64,000 nucleotides of DNA, taken from the NCBI GenBank assembly GCA_902500995.1, contig CABVSR010000007.1, positions 1 through 64,000 on the forward strand. The letters are read 5' to 3'. The stretch is from an uncultured Nitrospira sp. (GTDB lineage Bacteria > Nitrospirota > Nitrospiria > Nitrospirales > Nitrospiraceae). A model generated the notes under the pieces. The model had not been told where the DNA came from, did not search any database, and saw nothing but the letters and a program-made list of their open reading frames with translations. A program made the translations under genes and the position numbers. Positions 42,481-50,542 of this stretch are shown piece after piece (position 1 is the stretch's first letter; every line of letters begins with the position of its first letter).

Positions 42481-43662
42481 ATGGCGGTGACAAGGCGGGC
42501 GTTGTTCGCACGGGTGCTGCAAGGCATCGGAATGGCGGTGGCGGCAGGCCGTCTCGATCGAGCCTCAGCCGCCAATCAGGTCGAAGCGACCGGGCAGGCG
42601 ATCGGCCCGCTCACCGTGCGCGTGTCCCGGCCCTTCGACGCGGAAACGCCGGTGCGCGAGTTCACCTCCGCGCTGACTCCCAACGAGCGGTTTTTTGTCA
42701 GGAGCCATTTCGGCCCGCCCAGTGCGGAGGCCGTTCAGCCGGAGACGTGGCGCCTCACGGTGAAGGGACTCGTGAAGGGTGAGTTAACCCTGAGCCTGCC
42801 CGAGCTCAAGAAGTTTGAGCCGCTCACGCTGACGGCCGTGCTGCAATGCAGCGGCAACGGCCGCGCGCACCATCGCCCTCAAGTGCCGGGTGTGCAGTGG
42901 GAGCGCGGCGCGGTCGGCAATGCGCAATGGACGGGCCTTCGGTTGCGCGACCTGTTGCAGCAGGCGGGAATCAAGCCGCAGGCTGTACACGTGCAGTTTC
43001 AAGGCGCGGACCGCCCGGCCCTGCCCACCGTGCCCCTGTTCACCCGCAGCATTCCCATTCACAAGGCCCTGCATCCCGATACGCTGTTGGCCTATGAGAT
43101 GAACGGCCGGCCCTTGCCGCTGTTGCACGGCGCGCCGTTGCGCGTCATCACTCCCGGCTGGATGGCGGAATCCTGCATGAAGTGGCTGACGGAGATCACG
43201 GTCCGGGCCGATGAAACGCCGGGATACTACATGCAGCAGGCCTATCGCATACCCGAGACGTCGATTCAGCCCGGGTCCGGGTTGCCCGGGTCGGTCATGG
43301 TACCGGTCGAACAGATGCCGGTGAAATCGCTGATTGCCGCGCCCGCTGAAGGGGATGTGCTGAAGCCCGGCCCGGTGACCGTTCAAGGCGTGGCCTGGGC
43401 GGGTGAGTCGCCTGTCGCGCGGGTGGAAGTTTCTTGCGACGACGGGAAGACCTGGGAGCCGGCTCGTTTGCTGGGTGAGGAACAACCCTATGCCTGGCGA
43501 CAATGGCAATATCTGTGGAGCGCCCGCCATGTGGGGCCGACAGCCATTCTCTGCCGGGCCACGGATGCGCAAGGTGTTCAGCAACCGGAGAAGAGCCCGT
43601 GGAATCCAGGCGGGTTTTTGTGGAGCGGGTGGGACCGACTGACGGTTACGGTGGCGGCATGA
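42481..43662 (+). CDS. Sulfite-oxidase-type molybdopterin enzyme
   Basis: Encodes 393 residues from ATG 42481. The N terminus (TRRALFARVLQGIGMAVAAG) has a twin Arg and hydrophobic stretch like a Tat signal. The oxidoreductase molybdopterin domain includes the Mo ligand Cys123 in LQCSGNGR, the conserved HGAPLRVITPGW and the SCMKWLTEI core. A dimerisation domain (about 280-390) follows. This pattern fits periplasmic SorA/SoxC-type sulfite oxidases and sulfane dehydrogenases. It is cotranslated with a diheme cytochrome (ATGA overlap), the arrangement of SorAB. Plant-type or nitrate reductase activity is less likely. Substrate is inferred. Confidence 0.85.
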   Translation: MAVTRRALFARVLQGIGMAVAAGRLDRASAANQVEATGQAIGPLTVRVSRPFDAETPVREFTSALTPNERFFVRSHFGPPSAEAVQPETWRLTVKGLVKGELTLSLPELKKFEPLTLTAVLQCSGNGRAHHRPQVPGVQWERGAVGNAQWTGLRLRDLLQQAGIKPQAVHVQFQGADRPALPTVPLFTRSIPIHKALHPDTLLAYEMNGRPLPLLHGAPLRVITPGWMAESCMKWLTEITVRADETPGYYMQQAYRIPETSIQPGSGLPGSVMVPVEQMPVKSLIAAPAEGDVLKPGPVTVQGVAWAGESPVARVEVSCDDGKTWEPARLLGEEQPYAWRQWQYLWSARHVGPTAILCRATDAQGVQQPEKSPWNPGGFLWSGWDRLTVTVAA

Positions 43663-44288
43663 GCATGCCGCGGCGGGTCTCCCGTTTCGTCTTCGCCGCC
43701 TTGCTGAGCCTGACGCTGAGCCTGGCCGTCTTCACCGCGGCCCAGGAGGAGGACCGCGCGTCCCTGAGTCCTGCAGAATCGCGCAAGGCTGCGACCTTGA
43801 TCATGGCCCGATGCGCGGTCTGCCATACCACTGATCTCATCTCTCAGCAGCGTTTGCCGGAAGACCGGTGGATCGTCACCGTTGAAAAAATGGTGCATTG
43901 GGGCGCGGAGTTGTCCAAGGAAGAGGCGGCCGTGGTCCTACGTTACTTGGTGGCTCGAAATCATCCAGGTGCCGCCGCGGAACTGCCGACGATCGAACAG
44001 GAACTGGCGATGAGCCAACCGGCTTCCGATCCTGGCGCAGCGGGTGATGGTCCGCTGACGGGCCTTTCCGCGCGAGGGGCAGGCTTGTATGCGCGGAACT
44101 GCCAGGCCTGTCACGGCGAAGGCGCGACGGGCGGCGTCGGGCCGAAATTGGCGCGCAATATGATTTTGAAGAATGAAGGGGCGTTTTGGGAAACCGTGCT
44201 GCATGGGCGCGGGCCGATGCCGGCCTGGGGCGCGGCGCTGAGTCATCAGGATATCGCGGATATTCATGCCTGGCTCGCGGCGCGGTAG
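43659..44288 (+). CDS. Diheme cytochrome c, partner of the molybdoenzyme
   Basis: Encodes 209 residues from ATG 43659, overlapping the molybdoenzyme stop by ATGA. A signal peptide precedes about residue 28. Heme sites are CAVCH (near 52) and CQACHGEGATGG (near 148). The first domain (MARCAVCHTTDLISQQRLPEDRW) resembles SorB-type cytochrome subunits, the second a class I cytochrome c. It should take electrons from sulfite oxidation. Compared with SorB (about 80-100 residues) this protein has an extra C-terminal cytochrome domain. Confidence 0.88.
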   Translation: MSMPRRVSRFVFAALLSLTLSLAVFTAAQEEDRASLSPAESRKAATLIMARCAVCHTTDLISQQRLPEDRWIVTVEKMVHWGAELSKEEAAVVLRYLVARNHPGAAAELPTIEQELAMSQPASDPGAAGDGPLTGLSARGAGLYARNCQACHGEGATGGVGPKLARNMILKNEGAFWETVLHGRGPMPAWGAALSHQDIADIHAWLAAR

Positions 44289-44325
44289 GCGAGCATCACG
44301 GGTGAGTGAACGAAAGGGGTGCCTC

Positions 44326-45738
44326 ATGGGTCACAGACGGATGGTGATGGTCGGGTGCGCGTTGGTCATCATGGTGGGGTTGATGTCCTTCCCGCGCCTG
44401 CTTTTGGGAAGCGACCAGGCCCAAGTGAAACAGCTGATCCAGACCAATTGCGCGGGCTGCCACCGGTTGGAAGGCAAGGCGGATTCCCGGTTCAACCTGA
44501 AGGCGCCTGATTTGATCTGGGCGGGCAGTAAGTATCAGCGCGCGTGGTTGCTGCGGTACCTGACGGGAAAAGAAGCGCCGCTTTATCCCAAGGGGTATCG
44601 GTGGGATCTCGCTGAAGGGCCGGTGCGGCATCCGGTCGTGAGCGAAGACGAGGCGACGGCGATTGCGGAATATTTTGCGCAACACAACAAGGATTCACGG
44701 GTCACCGTCGGCGCCTTCGACCTGTCGAAAGTGAGTAAGTTCGACGCGGCGTTCGGCGGGATGGCCTACAAGGCCCATGCCTGTCTCGGCTGCCACCTGA
44801 TCGAGGAAAACGGTCAACTCATCGGCGGACCGCAGAGCGCCTCGCTGGTGGCGGCCGGTCAACGCTACGATAAGGACTGGCTGTTCCGGTTCGGGTTGAA
44901 TCCGCAAGACTTCGTGCCCCACAGCGGCGAATTCCTGGCCGATGCGACCGAACCGCAGCTTCGCGCCGTCATCGGGTTCCTCATGGTTCAGGGCGTGAAG
45001 GACTTCAAGTATTACGAGCCCTGGACGGCGCCTGAGTTCGGGATGGCCAGTGTCGATCGCGGTAAAGTGCTCTACAAGGAATATTGCTCGCAATGCCACG
45101 GGGCGACCGGCAAGGGTGATGGACCGGCCGCATCCGGGCTCATTCCCAAGCCGGCGATTCACGCCAACATTCCGTTTGAGAAGTTGCCGACCGAATACCT
45201 CTACAACGTGATCAATCACGGTGGCGCGGCGATGGGAAAATCCCCGAACATGCCGTACTGGGGCTTAACGATTGGGCAGCAGGGTGTGGCCGATGTCATG
45301 GCCTACTTGAAAGCGACCTTCAAGGGCGGAGCCGACGTCGCGCAGGCACCCAGCGGCGGTGACGGTCCGAGCGGCGTGTGCCCGCAGCCGAGGAAAACGG
45401 CGAAGGCGCCGGCGGACTTCCTCTCCAAGACCAATCCATTACCGCACTCGGATGCCACGATCCAGGCAGGCAAGACGTTGTTCCTGCAGACGGCCCAGCC
45501 CGTGGCTTGCGCGATGTGCCATGGAGAAAAGGGCAATGGCCAAGGGTTCATGGGCGCGGCGCTGATTCCCCCGCCGAGAAACTTTACCTGCGGCTCGCTG
45601 ATGAAGGATTTGCCCGACGGCCAGCTGTTCTGGATCATCAAGAATGGCTCGCCCGGCACGGGTATGATGTCGTTCGCCGCGTTACCGGATGAGCAGGTGT
45701 GGCAGTTGATTGCCTATGTCAGAAGTTTGGCAAAGTAA
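44326..45738 (+). CDS. Tetraheme cytochrome c of tandem class I domains
   Basis: Encodes 470 residues from ATG 44326 with GAAAGGGG (44312-44319) upstream. After a signal peptide (cleavage near LLLGS, residue 28) come four heme sites: CAGCHRLEG, CLGCHLIEE, CSQCHGATGKGDG and CAMCHGEKGNGQG, each in its own class I-like domain. The last domain (AGKTLFLQTAQP to the end) is clearly related to the small cytochrome at 47400, sharing PPPRNF and the GTGM motif. No enzyme domain is visible, so it acts as an electron wire or the cytochrome part of a larger complex. A low-complexity repeat follows. Confidence 0.9.
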   Translation: MGHRRMVMVGCALVIMVGLMSFPRLLLGSDQAQVKQLIQTNCAGCHRLEGKADSRFNLKAPDLIWAGSKYQRAWLLRYLTGKEAPLYPKGYRWDLAEGPVRHPVVSEDEATAIAEYFAQHNKDSRVTVGAFDLSKVSKFDAAFGGMAYKAHACLGCHLIEENGQLIGGPQSASLVAAGQRYDKDWLFRFGLNPQDFVPHSGEFLADATEPQLRAVIGFLMVQGVKDFKYYEPWTAPEFGMASVDRGKVLYKEYCSQCHGATGKGDGPAASGLIPKPAIHANIPFEKLPTEYLYNVINHGGAAMGKSPNMPYWGLTIGQQGVADVMAYLKATFKGGADVAQAPSGGDGPSGVCPQPRKTAKAPADFLSKTNPLPHSDATIQAGKTLFLQTAQPVACAMCHGEKGNGQGFMGAALIPPPRNFTCGSLMKDLPDGQLFWIIKNGSPGTGMMSFAALPDEQVWQLIAYVRSLAK

Positions 45739-45740
45739 GA

Positions 45741-45889
45741 ACGTGAAGCGTATCTCGTGAAGCGCATTCGGACGAACGACGAGATACGAGAGACGAGCGA
45801 CGAAACGCGTGAAGCGTTCCGGACGAATCACGAGAGACGAACGACGAGATACGAGATACGCTCGACAAGCGACGAGAGACGAACGACGA
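45741..45889. repeat. Intergenic GA/CG-rich direct-repeat block
   Basis: A 21-base word is repeated exactly at 45771-45791 and 45836-45856 (contains GACGAACGACGAGATACGAG), and a 17-base word (CGAGAGACGAACGACGA) at 45831-45847 and 45873-45889. The 9-mer CGTGAAGCG occurs at 45742-45750, 45756-45764 and 45808-45816. No coding potential. The same 9-mer appears in other gaps (4369, 63136, 63143). Looks like an expanding genome-specific intergenic repeat. Confidence 0.75.
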
Positions 45890-45905
45890 AAGGATGGAGG
45901 ATTCG

Positions 45906-46265
45906 ATGGCGACGTTTATGATTTCGGGCAGCCGCGGGACGGATGATCCGACGATGGCAACCCTCCCGTTTATGGCGGCCAAGACCGCCAAGGAGCAAGG
46001 GCATGAGGTGGTGCTCTGGTTGTGGAACGAGGCCGTGACGCTGGGACGCAAGGGGACGGCGGATCATGTCGTTGGCGTGAATCTCACGCCGCTGAAAGAC
46101 TTGCTCGCGGCCGTGCAGGCGGCCAACATTCCCATCTGGGTCTGCGGCGCCTGTGCCGTCGCCAGACAGATCGGCCAGGGCGATCTGGTGTCAGGGGCGG
46201 TGATCAAGGGTATGCCGGATTACATCAAGGCCGTGGCGGAACGGGATCGGAACGTGGCGTTTTGA
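45906..46265 (+). CDS. DsrE-family protein
   Basis: Encodes 119 residues from ATG 45906, with GGAGG (45896-45900) five bases upstream. It has the Rossmann-like DsrE/TusD fold: TFMISGSRGTDDPTMATLPF near the start, HEVVLWLWNEAVTLGRKG, and WVCGACAVAR near residue 80 with two cysteines, one placed like the active Cys of DsrE/TusD sulfur carriers. A sulfur-carrier or small redox role is possible; many DsrE proteins of unknown function look like this. It is 23 bases before the PPK2 gene. Confidence 0.85.
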   Translation: MATFMISGSRGTDDPTMATLPFMAAKTAKEQGHEVVLWLWNEAVTLGRKGTADHVVGVNLTPLKDLLAAVQAANIPIWVCGACAVARQIGQGDLVSGAVIKGMPDYIKAVAERDRNVAF

Positions 46266-46288
46266 AACAGGCGGCGGGAGGAGCTTGT

Positions 46289-47344
46289 ATGGCAGCTGAC
46301 GGACAATCGAACGGCAAATCGAAGAGCAAAAAAGATCGCGCAGCGTCAATGGAGACAGGCGGACAGTTGAACGGTGAGCCTGGCGGGGATGATCTGGAAA
46401 TCATTCCGACGGCCGTGCCCAGGGCCGGAGACGGATACCCGTCTGCTGCCCAGGCCGCCGGAGAAACGGCGCTCGGACTGATCGGCGAGGCGGGCCGCAC
46501 TCTGACCGAGGAGGACCTCCGGCGGATCAATACGCCGAGAGGTCTCATTCAATTGATCAAGAGCAAAAATGTCGATCTCGAAGAGGTGCGCAAAACGCTG
46601 CTGTACGAGCAGGAATTGCGGCAATTGCAGGTGGAACTGGTCCGTCTGCAGCGCTGGGTGCAGGCCGATGGTCAGCGCATCGCGATTCTCGTCGAAGGGC
46701 GGGATGCCGCCGGAAAGGGCGGCACGATTCGGCGGTTCACCGAACACCTCAATCCACGGGCCATGCGGGTGGTCGCCCTACCCAAGCCCACGGATGACGA
46801 ACGGGGACAATGGTATTTCCAGCGCTACATCCGCCAACTGCCCAACAAGGGGGAAATCGTCTTTTTCGACCGGAGTTGGTACAACCGCGCGGTGGTGGAG
46901 CCGGTCATGGGTTTTTGCAGTAAGAAGGAACACCAGCGCTTCCTGCAGCAGGTCACGGAATTCGAGCACATGCTCTACGAGGACGGGGTGACCATCATCA
47001 AGTTCTGGTTTTCCATCTCCAAGGAAGAGCAGGCCAAGCGATTCGACGCGCGCCGGCAAAATCCGCTCAAGCAATGGAAGTTGAGCCCGGTCGATGAGAA
47101 GGCGCAGGAGATGTGGGATTCCTACACCCGGTTCAAGGAAGAAATGTTCAGCAAGACGCATACGACCTTCAGTCCCTGGATCATCGTCAAGGCCAACGAC
47201 AAACAGGCCGCACGGTTGGAAAGTCTGAGGTATGTCTTGAACCTGCTTCCCTACACGGGGAAGGATGAGGCGCACATTCGGCTGACGCCCGACCCCAACG
47301 TGATCACCCGGTTTCATCGTAAGATGGCAGAGTTGGACTTCTGA
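46289..47344 (+). CDS. ppk2: Polyphosphate kinase 2
   Basis: Encodes 351 residues from ATG 46289 (GGGAGGAG 46276-46283). A polar, probably disordered N-terminal 60 residues precede the PPK2 domain. Walker A is EGRDAAGKGGTIRRF near residue 137, and the Walker B/lid region reads VFFDRSWYNRAVVEPVMGF. The enzyme uses polyphosphate to phosphorylate nucleoside mono- or diphosphates or makes the reverse reaction. The core belongs to the one-domain class I-like group (LQVELVRLQRWVQ). The set of Usp, glucan phosphorylase and PPK2 in this window suits energy storage under limitation. Confidence 0.95.
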   Translation: MAADGQSNGKSKSKKDRAASMETGGQLNGEPGGDDLEIIPTAVPRAGDGYPSAAQAAGETALGLIGEAGRTLTEEDLRRINTPRGLIQLIKSKNVDLEEVRKTLLYEQELRQLQVELVRLQRWVQADGQRIAILVEGRDAAGKGGTIRRFTEHLNPRAMRVVALPKPTDDERGQWYFQRYIRQLPNKGEIVFFDRSWYNRAVVEPVMGFCSKKEHQRFLQQVTEFEHMLYEDGVTIIKFWFSISKEEQAKRFDARRQNPLKQWKLSPVDEKAQEMWDSYTRFKEEMFSKTHTTFSPWIIVKANDKQAARLESLRYVLNLLPYTGKDEAHIRLTPDPNVITRFHRKMAELDF

Positions 47345-47399
47345 CGGCAGGGGAGCAGGTCGATCCGATCACCGGGCAATCTCCGCACTGGAGGCGGCG

Positions 47400-47987
47400 A
47401 TGAAGCGGACCATCCTCGCAGTCGCACTCGTGCTGGCGACCACAGCGGTGCTCTCGTCCGCATCGGTCAGCGCTTCCGATCGCATGGGGAAGGGACATGG
47501 TGCCATGCGGCCGCGGGTCCCGGCGGACCAGTTGGCGGAGGCGCGGCAACTGACAAGTCCTCTGCCGCATTCGCCCGAGACGATTGAACGCGGGAAAGCG
47601 CTGTACGCCGGCAAGGGCACGTGCATCAATTGCCATGGGCCGGAAGGCGCCGGGAACGGGCCGACCGCAGCGCAGTTGAACCCGCCGCCCCGGAACTTCC
47701 AGCATCGAGGATTCTGGTGCCATCGCACGGAAGGAGAACTCTTCTGGGTCGTCAAGCACGGCTCTGCGGGTACCGGCATGATCGGATTTGGAGTCCAATT
47801 GACGGACGAAGAGATCTGGGCGCTGATCCACTATGAGCGCACCTTTGCGAAGGGGTCTGGTCACCGGCGAGGGATGGGGCGGCAGGGAGGAATGGGACAT
47901 CGGGATGCACGAGGAGATCAGGACGGCATGCAGCAGGGCATGGGAAGCGGGGGCGGGAGGTGTGAAGGTGCACCCTGCGATCGGTAA
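47400..47987 (+). CDS. Monoheme cytochrome c with Gly/His/Met-rich tail
   Basis: Encodes 195 residues with a signal peptide ending SVSA (residue 25) and GGAGG just ahead of ATG 47400. One heme site, CINCHGPEGAGNG, lies in a class I domain (about 60-145) with PPPRNF and SAGTGMIGF as in the tetraheme neighbour. The last 45 residues (HRRGMGRQGGMGHRDARGDQ, then a second Gly/Met stretch and two Cys) resemble metal-binding or flexible tails and are unusual for a small cytochrome. Located between PPK2 and thioredoxin. Confidence 0.88.
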   Translation: MKRTILAVALVLATTAVLSSASVSASDRMGKGHGAMRPRVPADQLAEARQLTSPLPHSPETIERGKALYAGKGTCINCHGPEGAGNGPTAAQLNPPPRNFQHRGFWCHRTEGELFWVVKHGSAGTGMIGFGVQLTDEEIWALIHYERTFAKGSGHRRGMGRQGGMGHRDARGDQDGMQQGMGSGGGRCEGAPCDR

Positions 47988-48020
47988 GGGAGCGGCCTCT
48001 CGCAGGAAGCCAGGGATGCC

Positions 48021-48455
48021 GTGACGGACACGATTCATCTCGTGTGCCCCCATTGCCGGAGTCGTAATCGGGTGCCGGCCGCTCGTCTGGCGCAGCATCC
48101 CCGTTGCGGCCAGTGCCATGGGCCGCTATTTTCCGGTCATCCGATCCCCCTCACGGCGACGGATTTCGATCTGCATGCGCAGCGGGCGGACATCCCCCTG
48201 CTGGTCGATTTCTGGGCCTCTTGGTGCGGTCCCTGCCGGATGATGGCCCCGGCCTATGAGCAGGCCGCGCAGATGTTGGAACCTCACGTCAGGCTGGGCA
48301 AAGTGAACACGGAGGAAGAGCAGACGTTGGCCGCCAGGTTCGGCATTTCCAGTATCCCCACGTTGGTGCTGTTGCGAGGAGGGCGTGAACTTGCTCGCCA
48401 GCCGGGGGCCTTAGGAGTTCAAGACATCGTCCAGTGGGTTCGCAGCAAGATCTGA
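48021..48455 (+). CDS. trxC: Thioredoxin 2 (TrxC-like) with N-terminal zinc ribbon
   Basis: Encodes 144 residues from GTG 48021. The first 35 residues carry two CxxC pairs (CPHC near 10 and CGQC near 31), the zinc-binding ribbon that marks TrxC. The thioredoxin fold follows with active site WASWCGPCRMM (Cys69/Cys72) and the cis-Pro IPTLVL. Cytosolic disulfide reductase; TrxC is often induced by oxidative stress. It lies 33 bases after the preceding cytochrome gene, although their cellular locations differ. Confidence 0.92.
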   Translation: MTDTIHLVCPHCRSRNRVPAARLAQHPRCGQCHGPLFSGHPIPLTATDFDLHAQRADIPLLVDFWASWCGPCRMMAPAYEQAAQMLEPHVRLGKVNTEEEQTLAARFGISSIPTLVLLRGGRELARQPGALGVQDIVQWVRSKI

Positions 48456-48691
48456 CGGAGCAAGCTGGCGCATTTTGCGACAGCGCCGGCACTTACCCGG
48501 TTCTGTAATTCCCCATCGTGAAGCGTCGCTCAGCCGTTTCCTCCCGGCACCCGCTTCAACCCCTTGTCAAAATTGTGACTTGACGGCTGCTTCTCGGCCA
48601 TCGCCTGGCACGCCCTCTGCTTTCGACACCTGCAGGTTGCCGCGGGGCGGGTGAGGGTTCACATAACGGTCAGGCGGGAAGGAGAATCATC

Positions 48692-49000
48692 ATGGCGGAT
48701 CACGATCATGAGTGTTCGGGACTCGGGGTGTCGATGGCCTTTATCAGCGGTGCGATGCTCGGCGCGATGGCCGCCATTCTGTATGCGCCCCATTCCGGGG
48801 AGGAGATTCGCCGGGCGATCAAGGGATATGCGCGGCGGACGGAAGAGGATGTGCTGGAGAAGGCCAAAGAAATCCGCGCGGATATTGCCCAGACGATGGA
48901 AGAGGCGAAACGGTACCTGAAGGAAACGGAAGCCACGATTGCCGCCGCGCTGGCGGCAGGAAAAGAAGCCTTCAAGAAGGAAAAGGCCGATCGAGCCTGA
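48692..49000 (+). CDS. YtxH-type small membrane protein
   Basis: Encodes 102 residues. After a polar start (DHDHECSGLG) comes one hydrophobic segment with the YtxH pattern (FISGAMLGAMAAILYAPHSGEEIRR), then a long amphipathic helix of about 60 residues (VLEKAKEIRADIAQTMEEAKR). YtxH proteins are stress-linked membrane-tethered coiled coils. AAGGAG lies just upstream of ATG 48692. Function unknown. Confidence 0.85.
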   Translation: MADHDHECSGLGVSMAFISGAMLGAMAAILYAPHSGEEIRRAIKGYARRTEEDVLEKAKEIRADIAQTMEEAKRYLKETEATIAAALAAGKEAFKKEKADRA

Positions 49001-49059
49001 GCGGCTCCGATCGCCTGTCAGCTGAATTGGCGCCGCCGCGCATAACAAGGAGAAACTGC

Positions 49060-49542
49060 ATGTCCGATGCGAAGATCAGCATCACGTTCGAGCAGGATCA
49101 CGACCGCCTCGATGCTCTGTTGACATCCTTCCAGCAGCAGAAACGAATCGATTTTGCCAAGGCCGCCGCGGCATTCGTGGAGTTTAAATCAGGACTTCAG
49201 CGCCACATCGTGTGGGAAGAAGATGTGTTGTTCCCGAAGTGGGAAGAGAACTCAGGCATGGCGGAAGGGGGGCCCACGCAGGTCATGCGGACGGAGCATC
49301 GCATCATCGGTGAGTGCCTGGAGGCGATTCATCAGAAAGTGCAGGCGAACAATCCCGACAGCGACCAGGAAGAACAGCGCCTGATCGACGTGTTGAAGAC
49401 GCATAACATGAAAGAAGAGCGCATTCTCTATCCCTCAATCGATCAGGTGATCAGCGATCAGGAACGAACGGAGCTGTATCAAGCCATGAAGGAGATTCCC
49501 GAAGAACGGTATCGAACCTGTTGCGGGAGCGAACGATCATGA
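49060..49542 (+). CDS. Hemerythrin HHE domain protein
   Basis: Encodes 160 residues from ATG 49060 (AAGGAG 49047-49052 seven bases upstream). The HHE pattern is well formed: FEQDHDRLDALL, FKSGLQRHIVWEEDVLFPKWE, RTEHRIIGECLEAIH and THNMKEERILYPSID provide His and Glu ligands for a di-iron site. The last residues include a CC pair. It overlaps the next gene (diheme cytochrome) by ATGA. Likely iron/oxygen/NO handling. Clearer than the HHE protein at 4655. Confidence 0.9.
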   Translation: MSDAKISITFEQDHDRLDALLTSFQQQKRIDFAKAAAAFVEFKSGLQRHIVWEEDVLFPKWEENSGMAEGGPTQVMRTEHRIIGECLEAIHQKVQANNPDSDQEEQRLIDVLKTHNMKEERILYPSIDQVISDQERTELYQAMKEIPEERYRTCCGSERS

Positions 49543-49925
49543 CAGGGCGGTGGCTCGCCGCCCTCTGCGGCCTGGCGGCCTTGCTCGTCGCGGGGGGTGC
49601 GCCCGAGGGAGCGGAGACATCGGCTGATCATGGCAGTCGCTCGCCGCAGCGGGAGTGGCTGCGCCCGGCGATGACCATCGCCGATAGCGGCGGGACGATG
49701 CCCAATCCTCACAGTGATTTGATCTTCCGGGCGACGGGCGCCACGAAATGTGTGGATTGTCATCGCACCGGCAAGGAAGGGCAGATCACGGGACTGATGC
49801 CAGACAACGCACTCGTTCAAGAGCTCAAGGCCAAGGCGAAGGGCATTCACGGGCCCGGCCGATTTGCGGACTGTTTGCGGTGCCATGCCGGAGGCAGCAA
49901 GGGAGTCGAGAAATACCGGAAGTAG
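49539..49925 (+). CDS. Small diheme cytochrome c, module A of the cassette
   Basis: Encodes 128 residues from ATG 49539, coupled to the hemerythrin gene. A signal peptide (about 1-26) is followed by two heme sites, CVDCHRTGKEG (near 78) and CLRCHAGG (near 116). The region NPHSDLIFRATGATKCVDCH and the later LVQELKAKAKGIHGPGRFADC has a clear match in the C-terminal half of the pentaheme protein at 50543, showing a shared two-heme unit. I do not recognise a named family. Together with the next two genes it forms a compact electron-transfer cassette. Confidence 0.85.
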   Translation: MTGRWLAALCGLAALLVAGGAPEGAETSADHGSRSPQREWLRPAMTIADSGGTMPNPHSDLIFRATGATKCVDCHRTGKEGQITGLMPDNALVQELKAKAKGIHGPGRFADCLRCHAGGSKGVEKYRK

Positions 49926-49951
49926 CCGTGGATGAGGAAGGGCGGGGGCTC

Positions 49952-50539
49952 ATGACGGGGGCGCGGGCGCGTCTCATCGCGGTGGTGGCGGCGACGATCG
50001 GCGCGGTCGTTAGTGCGCTGGCCTTTGAAGCGTTGCTCAGTCTGGACCAGGTGACCCCCTTCGGCCATACGCGGTACGGGCATGGCGTCGGCTGGGCAGG
50101 ACTCGCCGTCACGCTCTTCGTGTCCGGGTATCCGCTCATCAAGCGGCTTCGACCATCGCACCGGTGGCCGCGCAGGTGGTTCCGGGTCCATATGGTGGCA
50201 GGCGTGCTGGGGCCGCTGCTGATTTTCCTCCATTCCGGCGCCCACTATCATGCGATCGTTCCTATCCTGGCCATGCTGTCCATGGTCGTCGTGGTACTCA
50301 GTGGAATCATCGGGCAACTGGTGCACGCGTTCAGCCTGCGCGCGCTCAACGATCAACGCCGGGAGCTCCAGCACCAAGGGCTGTCCGAAGGCGATATCGA
50401 TGCGCATGTGCATGCCATGGCCTCTCAAGAAGTGGCGTTCCGCCTTTGGCAGGCGATCCATGCGCCGATGACGCTGATGTTCCTTGTCTTTACCCTGCTG
50501 CATGTTGCGGGGGCGTTATTCTTTGCGGGAATCTCGTGA
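49952..50539 (+). CDS. Membrane b-type cytochrome-like protein, module B
   Basis: Encodes 195 residues (ATG 49952; GTG 49928 is in frame but has no ribosome site). Four transmembrane segments: about 7-27, 43-60, 75-97 (VHMVAGVLGPLLIFLHSGAHY) and 155-190 (RLWQAIHAPMTLMFLVFTLLH is its core). Histidines at both ends of helices 3 and 4 are spaced like heme b ligands in FdhI/NarI/cytochrome b561-type subunits. It sits between two multiheme periplasmic cytochromes and could pass quinol electrons to them. Not a known NapC/NrfH protein. Confidence 0.75.
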   Translation: MTGARARLIAVVAATIGAVVSALAFEALLSLDQVTPFGHTRYGHGVGWAGLAVTLFVSGYPLIKRLRPSHRWPRRWFRVHMVAGVLGPLLIFLHSGAHYHAIVPILAMLSMVVVVLSGIIGQLVHAFSLRALNDQRRELQHQGLSEGDIDAHVHAMASQEVAFRLWQAIHAPMTLMFLVFTLLHVAGALFFAGIS

Positions 50540-50542
50540 GCC

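Noticed and set aside
45741-45889. Direct-repeat block as a possible CRISPR
   Set aside because: Repeats overlap, vary in length and are not separated by unique spacers of constant size.
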